From contig DAOWDZ010000121.1 in assembly GCA_030638765.1 (NCBI GenBank), forward strand, positions 1 through 12,745: a stretch of DNA of 12,745 bases, read 5' to 3'. A model generated the notes under the pieces. The model was not told the DNA's origin. It ran no database searches and saw nothing but the letters and a program-made list of their open reading frames with translations. Positions 1 to 6,446 of this stretch are shown here, one piece after another (positions within the stretch are counted from its first letter, which is position 1; every line of letters starts with the position of its first letter). Both the position numbers and the translations under genes were made by a program. The stretch is from Desulfocapsa sp. Its GTDB lineage: Bacteria; Desulfobacterota; Desulfobulbia; Desulfobulbales; Desulfocapsaceae.

Positions 1-2129
1 ATATCTCTGTCTAGGATTGTAATGACTTTAGGGTAGTTATTTTCGTGAAAGAATAAGTTGGCAGCAAGCAATGAAAACTCTTCAGTCTCAGGGATTATTT
101 TTGGTAAAAGAGCGATGGCTTCAGAGAATTTTTCCTCTGCAAGAAAGCTCTTAATGCGAAACAGCCGGATTTCCGAATTGTACAGTCCTTTTGGGTAGCG
201 GTGATTGTACTGATCGGCATAATCTTCAACTATATGATAATTACCCTGTGCGTAGGCAGCTGCAATCATAAGAGGATAGTACTGTTCCTTTTTATCCTCA
301 GATGAAAGGGTTATGAGGTAGAGGTAAATTTTAGATGCTTCATCGAAAATACCTACTGAATAGTAGGAAGCAGCAAGTTTTGCAAGAAGGTCGATTGATA
401 CCCAGTTCTTCAGAAAAAATCTTCTGTTTTGCTTTGCAAGAATAAGGGCTTCCATGTGCATTTCTTTTTCTTCATATTCCTTTAACACCAATGGTAATAA
501 TTCTATAAGAAGTGCCTGTCCGGAATTGTATAAGCCACCTTTTCTAAAGTCTCTTAAAAAAGTCATAACAAGGTTGACACTTTCTATATTGTTTCCCTTT
601 AATTTGTGAACTAATGCTTCTTTAAATTTAGCCTCCTCCCGTCCCTTACGGCTGGGAGCTTTATCGCCAAAATATTTGTAGTATAAAGCGGCCTTTTTGC
701 TCCAATCTTTCTGGGTCAAATATTGAAGATCGGTTTTTTTAAGGGCTCCACGAAAGGATGCATCCGTACCATGGAATGTGTTCTCTATTCTGGCAAAATA
801 ATCGACCATCTCAGCATCACTCGTATAGTGTAATTCAGCAAGGTGTTGTCTGAATTTTGTCATGCCAAGTTTTTCTTTGTCTTGTAATTGATTACTTAAC
901 GTTGCAAAGCAGATGGAGGCATCTGGGAATTGTCTCTGTTCATAAAGCGTATCACAGTACCCATTAAGAGAAAATGTCTTGTCGAGTAGAAGATCATACT
1001 TGTCAAGAAGCTGGTACCCTATGTATGCCTTGATTGAATCGCCTGTGCCGTACCAGTAATCAGCCTGTCTTAGTTCCCTGATGATTGCGGTTTCTTCAGG
1101 GTAACCGATATCGTCAAGCGCCAGCAGTTTGGCTAATCTTGCATACTGTTTGGTCGCGAGAGCTGCTTCTATCTGAGTGATTCTAAAATAGGGAAGTAAT
1201 GGATTGGCTGCAGGTATTAAATGCTCAAGATTTCTCAGTTCAAAGTCTGCAATAAAAGGATCTTCAAATCGTGCCCTCAGGAGAATGAGAAGATATTTAG
1301 CAAAAATCCCAATTTCTTCGTCCGGGTACTCGTCGGCGAGTAAATAAAATTGTTTATAAGCGTCAACAAAATTATTATCTCTTGAGAGAACGTCTCCATA
1401 GGTGAAAGCGAGTTTCTTCTTAATTTCAGGATCTGTTTCGCTGTTGATTTGATCAAGAATCAGTGGAAGAATTAAATTCCAAAGATTTTCTCTGGCAAGT
1501 TCATGGATTTTATCACTGAGTAGGGTATTATTATCCGTTTTAGCCGGAAGAAGATAGGCCATGGCAGGAAATGGGAGCATTGTAAATTGAACTGGCATGG
1601 AAATATGAATTTCTGATTCATATAATTTAAAAAAACTTCTCCAGTCTGCAGCGTACGGTGAAGCAATCAGTGGATTTGAATAGTCCTTGGAGGTTCTTTC
1701 AAGGATTGTCAGCCCTTCGAGTTTTGAGGAGAAGTTAGGAAGGGCGTTGCTGTATGGGTTGCCAATCAGAATGTTAATAGTTAATTTGTTTCCATCACTA
1801 TTCTTTGTAACTTCGAATTTCTGAGGTGGATACCTGAAGAAAAAAGAAATTACAGTTTTGTTGTTTTTATAAAGTGACAATGTTTTGACTATCTTGTCGT
1901 CTGCTTCAAAAAATGTAAAATCCGATTTCAGTGTTGTATCATCGAGGATGAAATCAACTCTTTTCTCTCTTATATTATGATGATACGTTGGAATTGTTGT
2001 AAATGAACAGTATAATTCCACAACATCTTTAGCATCGATTTTGTTTATCTTGGTTAAAACACTCCCGGCTATGGCCATGTGTGAGCTTAACGTTATGATA
2101 ATTATCGAAAATATAAGAATCTTTTTCAT
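1..2129 (-). CDS. Exported TPR-like helical-repeat protein (C-terminus off the left edge)
   Basis: The minus strand reads open from an ATG at 2129 to the window edge, giving 709 residues with no stop. Residues 1-21 form a signal peptide (MKK, then a run of Ile/Leu, then an A-x-A-type site AIA|G), so the mature protein should lie in the periplasm or outer envelope. Residues about 24-125 look beta-rich, with alternating hydrophobics, and loosely resemble an AMIN-type domain; this is inference. From about residue 200 the protein is alpha-helical with repeated A/Y/L-spaced helix pairs such as AYKQFYLLADEYPDEE, AYAQGNYHIVEDYADQYNH and LAASYYSVGIFDEASKIYL, typical of TPR-like solenoids used as protein-binding scaffolds. 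No catalytic motif is visible. No clear Shine-Dalgarno precedes the ATG, but the signal peptide and the upstream sigma54 element support this start. It is divergent from the cheY cluster. Its specific function is not recognised. Confidence 0.85.
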   Translation of the reverse strand, partial: MKKILIFSIIIITLSSHMAIAGSVLTKINKIDAKDVVELYCSFTTIPTYHHNIREKRVDFILDDTTLKSDFTFFEADDKIVKTLSLYKNNKTVISFFFRYPPQKFEVTKNSDGNKLTINILIGNPYSNALPNFSSKLEGLTILERTSKDYSNPLIASPYAADWRSFFKLYESEIHISMPVQFTMLPFPAMAYLLPAKTDNNTLLSDKIHELARENLWNLILPLILDQINSETDPEIKKKLAFTYGDVLSRDNNFVDAYKQFYLLADEYPDEEIGIFAKYLLILLRARFEDPFIADFELRNLEHLIPAANPLLPYFRITQIEAALATKQYARLAKLLALDDIGYPEETAIIRELRQADYWYGTGDSIKAYIGYQLLDKYDLLLDKTFSLNGYCDTLYEQRQFPDASICFATLSNQLQDKEKLGMTKFRQHLAELHYTSDAEMVDYFARIENTFHGTDASFRGALKKTDLQYLTQKDWSKKAALYYKYFGDKAPSRKGREEAKFKEALVHKLKGNNIESVNLVMTFLRDFRKGGLYNSGQALLIELLPLVLKEYEEKEMHMEALILAKQNRRFFLKNWVSIDLLAKLAASYYSVGIFDEASKIYLYLITLSSEDKKEQYYPLMIAAAYAQGNYHIVEDYADQYNHRYPKGLYNSEIRLFRIKSFLAEEKFSEAIALLPKIIPETEEFSLLAANLFFHENNYPKVITILDRD

Positions 2130-2165
2130 TTTTGGTCTGATTAAAGGTTGATTTTTTATATAATT

Positions 2166-2182
2166 ATGCAAAAAACAGGCCA
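2166..2182 (-). promoter_or_regulatory. Candidate sigma54 (-24/-12) promoter for the exported repeat protein
   Basis: On the minus strand the sequence is TGGCCTGTTTTTTGCAT. GG (2181-2180) and GC (2169-2168) are exactly 10 nt apart, which is the invariant core of RpoN promoters, and the TGGC and TTGCA flanks also fit the consensus TGGCAC-N5-TTGCW. Counting from the -12 base, transcription would start near 2156, about 27 nt before the ATG at 2129. A FleQ/NtrC-type sigma54 activator is encoded at 6443-7933. The match is seen in the sequence; its activity is inferred. Confidence 0.6.
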
Positions 2183-2275
2183 TGAAGTTTTTTTGACACT
2201 AAATAAGTTTTTTTAAAAGATATTTGATTTTTTCTTTAAAAAACTGATATTCTCTTGTTAGTTATACATTATACA

Positions 2276-2292
2276 AGTCAATATATATGACT
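2276..2292. promoter_or_regulatory. Inverted repeat resembling a FleQ-type enhancer box
   Basis: Perfect 5-bp arms AGTCA and TGACT flank the 7-nt spacer ATATATA. From memory, the Pseudomonas FleQ box is GTCA-6 nt-TGAC with an A/T-rich centre, so this site has the same half-sites and one extra central base. Its centre is about 128 nt upstream of the predicted sigma54 start (2156), a normal distance for an activator site, and 58 nt upstream of the CheY start codon. It could therefore serve either divergent gene. A 5-bp arm in AT-rich DNA can also occur by chance. Confidence 0.35.
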
Positions 2293-2294
2293 AT

Positions 2295-2311
2295 TTGACC
2301 ACAATGGTTAA
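2295..2311. repeat. Imperfect palindrome upstream of the CheY gene
   Basis: TTGACC-ACAAT-GGTTAA forms 6-bp arms with one mismatch, centred about 39 nt before the CheY start codon. The right part, CAATGGTTAA, recurs at 8512-8521, upstream of the cyclic-nucleotide-binding gene. It may be an operator, but nothing else supports this. Confidence 0.25.
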
Positions 2312-2341
2312 GTTAATAAATTATGTTATCTGGAGGAACAG

Positions 2342-2713
2342 ATGGGAAAAAATGTTTTGTTGGTTGATGATTCAAAAACAATGAGAATAATTATAGGTAG
2401 ATCTCTGCGACAGGCTGGTATTGATTTTGACAATATATATGAAGCAGCTGATGGACTTGAAGCATTGGAAGTTCTCGAAAAAGAAGATGTTGATATCGTT
2501 TTAAGTGATATCAATATGCCCAATATGGATGGAATCAGCTTTCTTCGTGAGAAATCACAACGCGAGGGAATGAAGGATATTCCTGTTCTCATGATTTCTA
2601 CCGAAACGGGAGATGATATCATTGGAGAAGCTAAATCGCTTGGTGCAGTTGGTGCTATCAAAAAACCATTTACTCCTGATAAAGTAAATGAAGTTCTTGG
2701 ACCACTACTTTAA
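2342..2713 (+). CDS. Single-domain CheY-type response regulator
   Basis: A 123-residue stand-alone receiver domain of CheY length. The catalytic set is complete: acidic pair D9/D10 (LLVDDSKTMR), phospho-acceptor D56 (LSDINMPNMDG), the Ser/Thr position S86 (VLMIST) and K108 (KKPF). It should accept phosphate from a histidine kinase and signal by binding a partner, since it has no output domain. The start is firm: GGAGGA lies 7 nt upstream of the ATG. The next gene begins 22 nt after the stop, so the two are probably co-transcribed. The following genes encode CheX-like phosphatases, whose known substrate in other bacteria is CheY-P. No kinase gene is in the window, so the phosphodonor is unknown. 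This is the only receiver in the window with all key residues. Confidence 0.95.
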   Translation: MGKNVLLVDDSKTMRIIIGRSLRQAGIDFDNIYEAADGLEALEVLEKEDVDIVLSDINMPNMDGISFLREKSQREGMKDIPVLMISTETGDDIIGEAKSLGAVGAIKKPFTPDKVNEVLGPLL

Positions 2714-2735
2714 GTCTGTATATTAGGGGGTTAGT

Positions 2736-3188
2736 GTGGATATTCAGGATAAAATGATAGATGCCACCAAGGAAATTTTCTCCACTATGGTAATGATGGA
2801 TATCAGTGTGAAAGAGGTTATGGATACTCATGGACCTCTTTATGATACCATTACAGGTATGATTGGACTTGCAGGAACTCATAAAGGTGTTCTTGCAGTT
2901 CACGTACCTTATTCCGTTGCAAAGGCGATAACCTCGAGTTTTCTTATGATGGATGTCGAAGAAATTAATAATGATGTTCATGATGCAATCGGTGAAATCG
3001 CCAATATGCTTGGTGGTAATGTGAAAACTATCCTCTCTGAAAACGGAAGAGATATTGATTTATCTCTTCCGTCAACTATTTCCGGTTCAGAATACAGTTT
3101 TTCATCGGATAAGGAAGTGGATACTATCATTGTTGAATTTGATACCGGTAATGGGAGTTTTCTCGTCGAAATGGATCTTGAAAGATAA
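2736..3188 (+). CDS. CheX-like phosphatase, single domain (first copy)
   Basis: A 150-residue protein with the length and motif order of the CheX family. The signature helix DAIGEIANMLGGN (residues 83-95) contains E87-x-x-N90, the pair that CheX/CheC proteins use to hydrolyse the aspartyl phosphate of CheY-P. In the known family, CheX acts as a dimer in the cytosol. The N-terminus (ATKEIFSTMVMMDISVKEV) and the VLAVHVP strand also fit the fold. The start is GTG at 2736, with AGGGGG 5 nt upstream; a second GTG at 2734 is out of frame. It lies directly behind the intact CheY gene, so that receiver is the likely substrate. Related to the next gene but clearly diverged from it. Confidence 0.85.
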   Translation: MDIQDKMIDATKEIFSTMVMMDISVKEVMDTHGPLYDTITGMIGLAGTHKGVLAVHVPYSVAKAITSSFLMMDVEEINNDVHDAIGEIANMLGGNVKTILSENGRDIDLSLPSTISGSEYSFSSDKEVDTIIVEFDTGNGSFLVEMDLER

Positions 3189-3203
3189 AGAGAAAGGTTG
3201 TTT

Positions 3204-3230
3204 CTGAAAATTTAATGTAAAGCATTTCAG
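3204..3230 (+). repeat. Small inverted repeat between the two CheX-like genes
   Basis: CTGAAA and TTTCAG (6-bp arms, 15-nt loop) sit just after the first CheX-like stop codon. No T-tract follows, so it is not a convincing terminator. It could be an RNA-stability or attenuating hairpin. Confidence 0.25.
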
Positions 3231-3298
3231 GGAGCAAGTGTGACGTATACTTTTGTTCTCTGTAATGATTTACTATAGCAAGAAGGATAGTAACCGTT

Positions 3299-3766
3299 AT
3301 GAATGTTGGACAAGCCATAGTAGATGGCACAACGGAAGTGTTTTCAACCATGCTGATGGTTGAACTTGAGATTGTCGAAATCATAGAAGGGCAGAGCGGA
3401 AATATTCCCTCAAACATTACAAGTATGATTGGCCTTGGTAGGGATATACGAGGAATGCTTGCTGTTCATTGTCCTGCTGCTGTTGCAAAAGATATTACAG
3501 GAACCTTTTTAGGAATGGAAGTTCTTGAACTCGATGATGATGTTAAAGATGCCATTGGTGAAATTGCTAATATGGTTGCTGGTAACTTGAAGGTCTCATT
3601 TGCTCAAGATGATATCGATGTTGAAATTGCCACTCCAACAACAGTTGTTGGGAAGTCTTTTAGTACCAAAGGTGTGTCAGAATCAAATAGGGTTGTGGTT
3701 CAGTTCTCCATGAATGGAACGCCATTTATGGTTGAGCTTAAATATATTTATTCTAAAAATGAGTAA
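3299..3766 (+). CDS. CheX-like phosphatase, single domain (second copy)
   Basis: A 155-residue CheX-family protein. It carries DAIGEIANMVAGN (residues 84-96) with E88-x-x-N91 as the predicted catalytic pair, and shares FSTML, TSMIGLG and MLAVHCP stretches with the preceding gene in the same order. The two are therefore paralogs, but outside the motif they differ widely, so this is not a recent duplication. AAGGA (3283-3287) lies 11 nt before the ATG, a somewhat long spacing. A 110-nt gap separates it from the first copy and a 124-nt gap from the next gene. Predicted to remove phosphate from a receiver such as the CheY encoded at 2342-2713. Having two single-domain CheX genes side by side suggests distinct partners or a heterodimer; this is inference. 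Confidence 0.83.
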   Translation: MNVGQAIVDGTTEVFSTMLMVELEIVEIIEGQSGNIPSNITSMIGLGRDIRGMLAVHCPAAVAKDITGTFLGMEVLELDDDVKDAIGEIANMVAGNLKVSFAQDDIDVEIATPTTVVGKSFSTKGVSESNRVVVQFSMNGTPFMVELKYIYSKNE

Positions 3767-3890
3767 GTTCCTTTCACTATTATTTTCACTTTTACTTTTT
3801 CCTCTCAAAGCAGTTAAGAAAATATCAGATTTGGTCGATACTTTTTAAAAGGTAAAGATTTTCTAATAATTTCTCCATTCTTCTAATCAC

Positions 3891-6446
3891 ATGTCTTCAA
3901 GTAAAATAAAAAAGAAATTTGATAAAGTTCTTGAATTAGTTCAGGAAAGACTCGGTAATGAAATCGGCGGACTTATGGGTGCGACCCTGGTCATGTCTGA
4001 TCTTTCTATGGAACTGATATCTAAAGAAGATTTCTTTGAAGAGCCCTCGGGAAAGATAGTCTGCTCAGAGATGGAATTGAGTGGTGAGATTGAAGGGGAA
4101 GGTTGCATAATTGTTTCGGTTAAAGATGCGATTCGCCTTGGTGGCACGCTCATCATGCTTCCTGAAAATGAATTGGATGAGGCTTCTGCCGCTGAAGATT
4201 ACAGTGAAGAAATTGACGATTCATACGGGGAAATTGCAAATCTTATAGCGGGTGCCTATACTTCTACTTTTGAAGAAATGTATCCTAAAAACTTCAGATT
4301 TATTCGTAAAGATTTAGAAGTGTTGTCTCCCCTTAAAGTTGATGTGGAATCCGATAAGCCTATTCCTAATCAAAATTATTACAAGGTTAGTGCCGCAATG
4401 AATCTCAATGGTGTTGAGATGGGTAACCTTGTTTTACTTATGCCAGCTGCTGCACTCGGTCTTGATGACGAGGCTGCAGCTCCTGCAGCAGCTAATGCAG
4501 AAGATTCAAGTGCCACGCCTTCCGTTGAAGGATCTGATGATGCAGTTGATGGAGAAAGTTCTGCAGCAGCTAATAATGATGACGTAGAATCTCAAAGTCA
4601 GAATGTTGCAGAGACAGTTACTGAAGAAGCAGCTGTACCAGAGAACAAAGCTCCTGTTCTAGATAAAGCTGCAGTTGAAAAAAATAAAAAGAAATTCGAT
4701 AAGATTATAGAGATTGTTCAGGAGCGTGTTGCTGATGAGGTTGGTGGTCTGATGGGCGCCACCATGGTTATGTCAGATCTTTCCATGCGCCTGATTTCTA
4801 AAGAAGACTTTTTTGAAGAACCTTCTGGTAAACTTATTTGCGCGGAAATGCAATTAAGTGGAGAAATTGAAGGTGATGGATGCATAATTGTATCAGTTAA
4901 AGATGCTATTCGTCTTGGCGGTACACTTATTATGCTCCCTGAGAGTGAACTTGATGAATCATCGGCTGCCGAGGATTATAGCGAGGAAATTGATGATTCC
5001 TATGGTGAAATCGCAAATATTATTGCCGGGGCTTATACATCAACATTTGAAGAAATGTACCCTAAGAAATTTCGTTTCATACGAAAGAATCATGAAATTC
5101 TCATCCCCATCAAAGTTGATATAGAATCAGATAAGCCAGTACCTAATCAAAACTATTATCAGGTCAGTGCAAAAATGACTCTTAATAGTGTTGAAATGGG
5201 AAATCTCATTCTTTTGATTCCTGCTGAACCACTTGGGCTTAATATACCCGATGAACCGGAACCAGAAGAAAGTCCGTCTGTTGCCACTGCTTCCGCTTCA
5301 GCTGCCAACGTAGAAGAGTCTGCAGAGGCTAGCGGCGCAGCGAAGGAAACAGCAGCGCCTCAAGCAAAATCAATAGATATCAAAAAGCAGAAAAAACGTG
5401 TTGATGCCTGTCTTAAAGAATGTAATGTCCGTATGGCGGATGAGGTTAGCGCGATACTTGGAGCTGATGTTTCTTTCACCGATCATGAAACTCGTCTTGT
5501 TAACAAGGAAGATTTTTTCTTTGACGAGGCATCCGGAAAACAAATTCTTGCCCATATGGATGTTGTCGGCGAAATAGATGGAAATGCTTATATGTATGTC
5601 GGGTTGAAGGATGCGATATATATTGGCGGAACTCTGATAATGTTGCCCCCGACTGAACTTGATTTAATAGTAGCTGAAGAAGAGTTCGGTGATGATTCTG
5701 AGGATGCCTATGGTGAAATAGCAAATATAATTTCTGGCGTGTATACAAAGGTTTTTGAAGAACAGTATCCTGAAAAAGTACGTTTTATAAAAACCAAACT
5801 CGAACAGGTTGTCCCCATGAAGGTGGACGCAGAATCTGATGAACCAATGCCGGACGTTTTATATTACATGGCTACGAGTACGCTCAACATTGGTGATAAG
5901 GCGCTTGGTAATATGCAAATGCTTGTACCTGCTAACTTACTCAAGCTTGAGACTTTAGGACAGGCAGAAGCGGCAGATGATGCACCGGAAGAGGGATCAG
6001 CAGGTTCTTCTGTGACAGGAAAAGCTGGTGCGGCGGATTCATCGGGAGGTGTTGGTGTCAGAGAGGGTGGAAGTACAGCTCAAAATCCTGAATTTCTTAT
6101 TGTAAGCAACAATGGAGAGGAGTGTTCAAAAATTACAGCTGTGCTGAACTCTCGAGGTGTTTCATATAAAGTACTTGATTACAAAGAGAGCGCCAGTGAT
6201 TATCTGCCTGGAGAGGTAAAAGCAATTTTTCTCGTAATGGATGAAGTTGATGAAAAGGGGCTTGGTGTGGCTATTAAGATTAGCTCAGCCAGCGCTTTAC
6301 CGTTAATTGCAGTGGGAGCTCCCTGGACTAGAACCAAGGTGATTAAGGCGGTGAAATATGGTGTTGACGATATCCTACTCACTCCTGCAAGTGATTCTGA
6401 CATTGCTGAAAAGATTGATTCGGTTTCCGCTCAGAAAGCTGCCTAA
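3891..6446 (+). CDS. Triple CheX/CheC-like domain protein with C-terminal degenerate receiver
   Basis: An 851-residue cytosolic-looking protein with no signal peptide or membrane segment. It has three CheX/CheC/FliY-like domains at residues about 8-191, 267-450 and 501-687, each with a signature helix: E114-x-x-N117 (YGEIANLIAG), E373-x-x-N376 and E609-x-x-N612. They are joined by acidic Ala/Ser/Pro-rich linkers (192-262, 451-495, 691-730) that look disordered. Residues about 733-847 resemble a receiver fold (FLIVSNN, AIFLVMDEVDEKG, PLIAVGAP, GVDDILLTPAS). There the acidic pair is S-N-N, the Ser/Thr position is Gly and the Lys is Thr; only D784 stands where the phospho-Asp would be. Known single CheX/CheC proteins are about 150-210 residues, so this architecture is unusual. 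No Shine-Dalgarno lies near the ATG, but an in-frame TAA at 3867 excludes an earlier start. A phosphatase or phospho-receiver scaffold role is inferred. Confidence 0.85.
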   Translation: MSSSKIKKKFDKVLELVQERLGNEIGGLMGATLVMSDLSMELISKEDFFEEPSGKIVCSEMELSGEIEGEGCIIVSVKDAIRLGGTLIMLPENELDEASAAEDYSEEIDDSYGEIANLIAGAYTSTFEEMYPKNFRFIRKDLEVLSPLKVDVESDKPIPNQNYYKVSAAMNLNGVEMGNLVLLMPAAALGLDDEAAAPAAANAEDSSATPSVEGSDDAVDGESSAAANNDDVESQSQNVAETVTEEAAVPENKAPVLDKAAVEKNKKKFDKIIEIVQERVADEVGGLMGATMVMSDLSMRLISKEDFFEEPSGKLICAEMQLSGEIEGDGCIIVSVKDAIRLGGTLIMLPESELDESSAAEDYSEEIDDSYGEIANIIAGAYTSTFEEMYPKKFRFIRKNHEILIPIKVDIESDKPVPNQNYYQVSAKMTLNSVEMGNLILLIPAEPLGLNIPDEPEPEESPSVATASASAANVEESAEASGAAKETAAPQAKSIDIKKQKKRVDACLKECNVRMADEVSAILGADVSFTDHETRLVNKEDFFFDEASGKQILAHMDVVGEIDGNAYMYVGLKDAIYIGGTLIMLPPTELDLIVAEEEFGDDSEDAYGEIANIISGVYTKVFEEQYPEKVRFIKTKLEQVVPMKVDAESDEPMPDVLYYMATSTLNIGDKALGNMQMLVPANLLKLETLGQAEAADDAPEEGSAGSSVTGKAGAADSSGGVGVREGGSTAQNPEFLIVSNNGEECSKITAVLNSRGVSYKVLDYKESASDYLPGEVKAIFLVMDEVDEKGLGVAIKISSASALPLIAVGAPWTRTKVIKAVKYGVDDILLTPASDSDIAEKIDSVSAQKAA
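3912..4463 (+). repeat. Tandem domain 1 of the triple CheX-like gene
   Basis: Encodes residues 8-191. About 80% of the residues match domain 2 (offset 259 residues) by hand alignment, while the codons differ at many synonymous positions. The E-x-x-N motif is at residues 114-117. Confidence 0.85.
4689..5240 (+). repeat. Tandem domain 2 of the triple CheX-like gene
   Basis: Encodes residues 267-450, aligning without gaps to domain 1. The motif is at residues 373-376. The block ISKEDFFEEPSGK and the stretch SVKDAIRLGGTLIMLPE are identical in both domains. Confidence 0.85.
5391..5951 (+). repeat. Tandem domain 3 of the triple CheX-like gene (diverged)
   Basis: Encodes residues about 501-687. 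It is recognisable from KEDFF, LKDAIYIGGTLIMLP and AYGEIANIISGVYTKVFEE, but is far less similar to domains 1 and 2 than they are to each other. The E609/N612 pair is kept. Confidence 0.75.

Noticed and set aside
2193..2221. TTGACA followed by AAAGAT as a sigma70 promoter for the CheY gene
   Set aside because: The -35 hexamer is perfect, but nothing like TATAAT lies at 16-18 nt spacing, and the site is about 120 nt from the gene.
2200..2250. Sigma28 (flagellar/chemotaxis) promoter before the CheY gene
   Set aside because: TAAA and GATA motifs are present, but their spacing does not fit TAAA-N15-GCCGATAA and the GCC is missing.
5500..5748. Antisense ORF of 82 codons within the triple-CheX gene
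   Set aside because: It lies opposite a conserved domain and has no recognisable motif or ribosome site; it is a shadow of the coding frame.
3912..5951. CRISPR array or mobile repeat in the plus-strand cluster
   Set aside because: The repetition is at protein-domain scale (about 550-nt units with synonymous divergence), with no short direct repeats or spacers.
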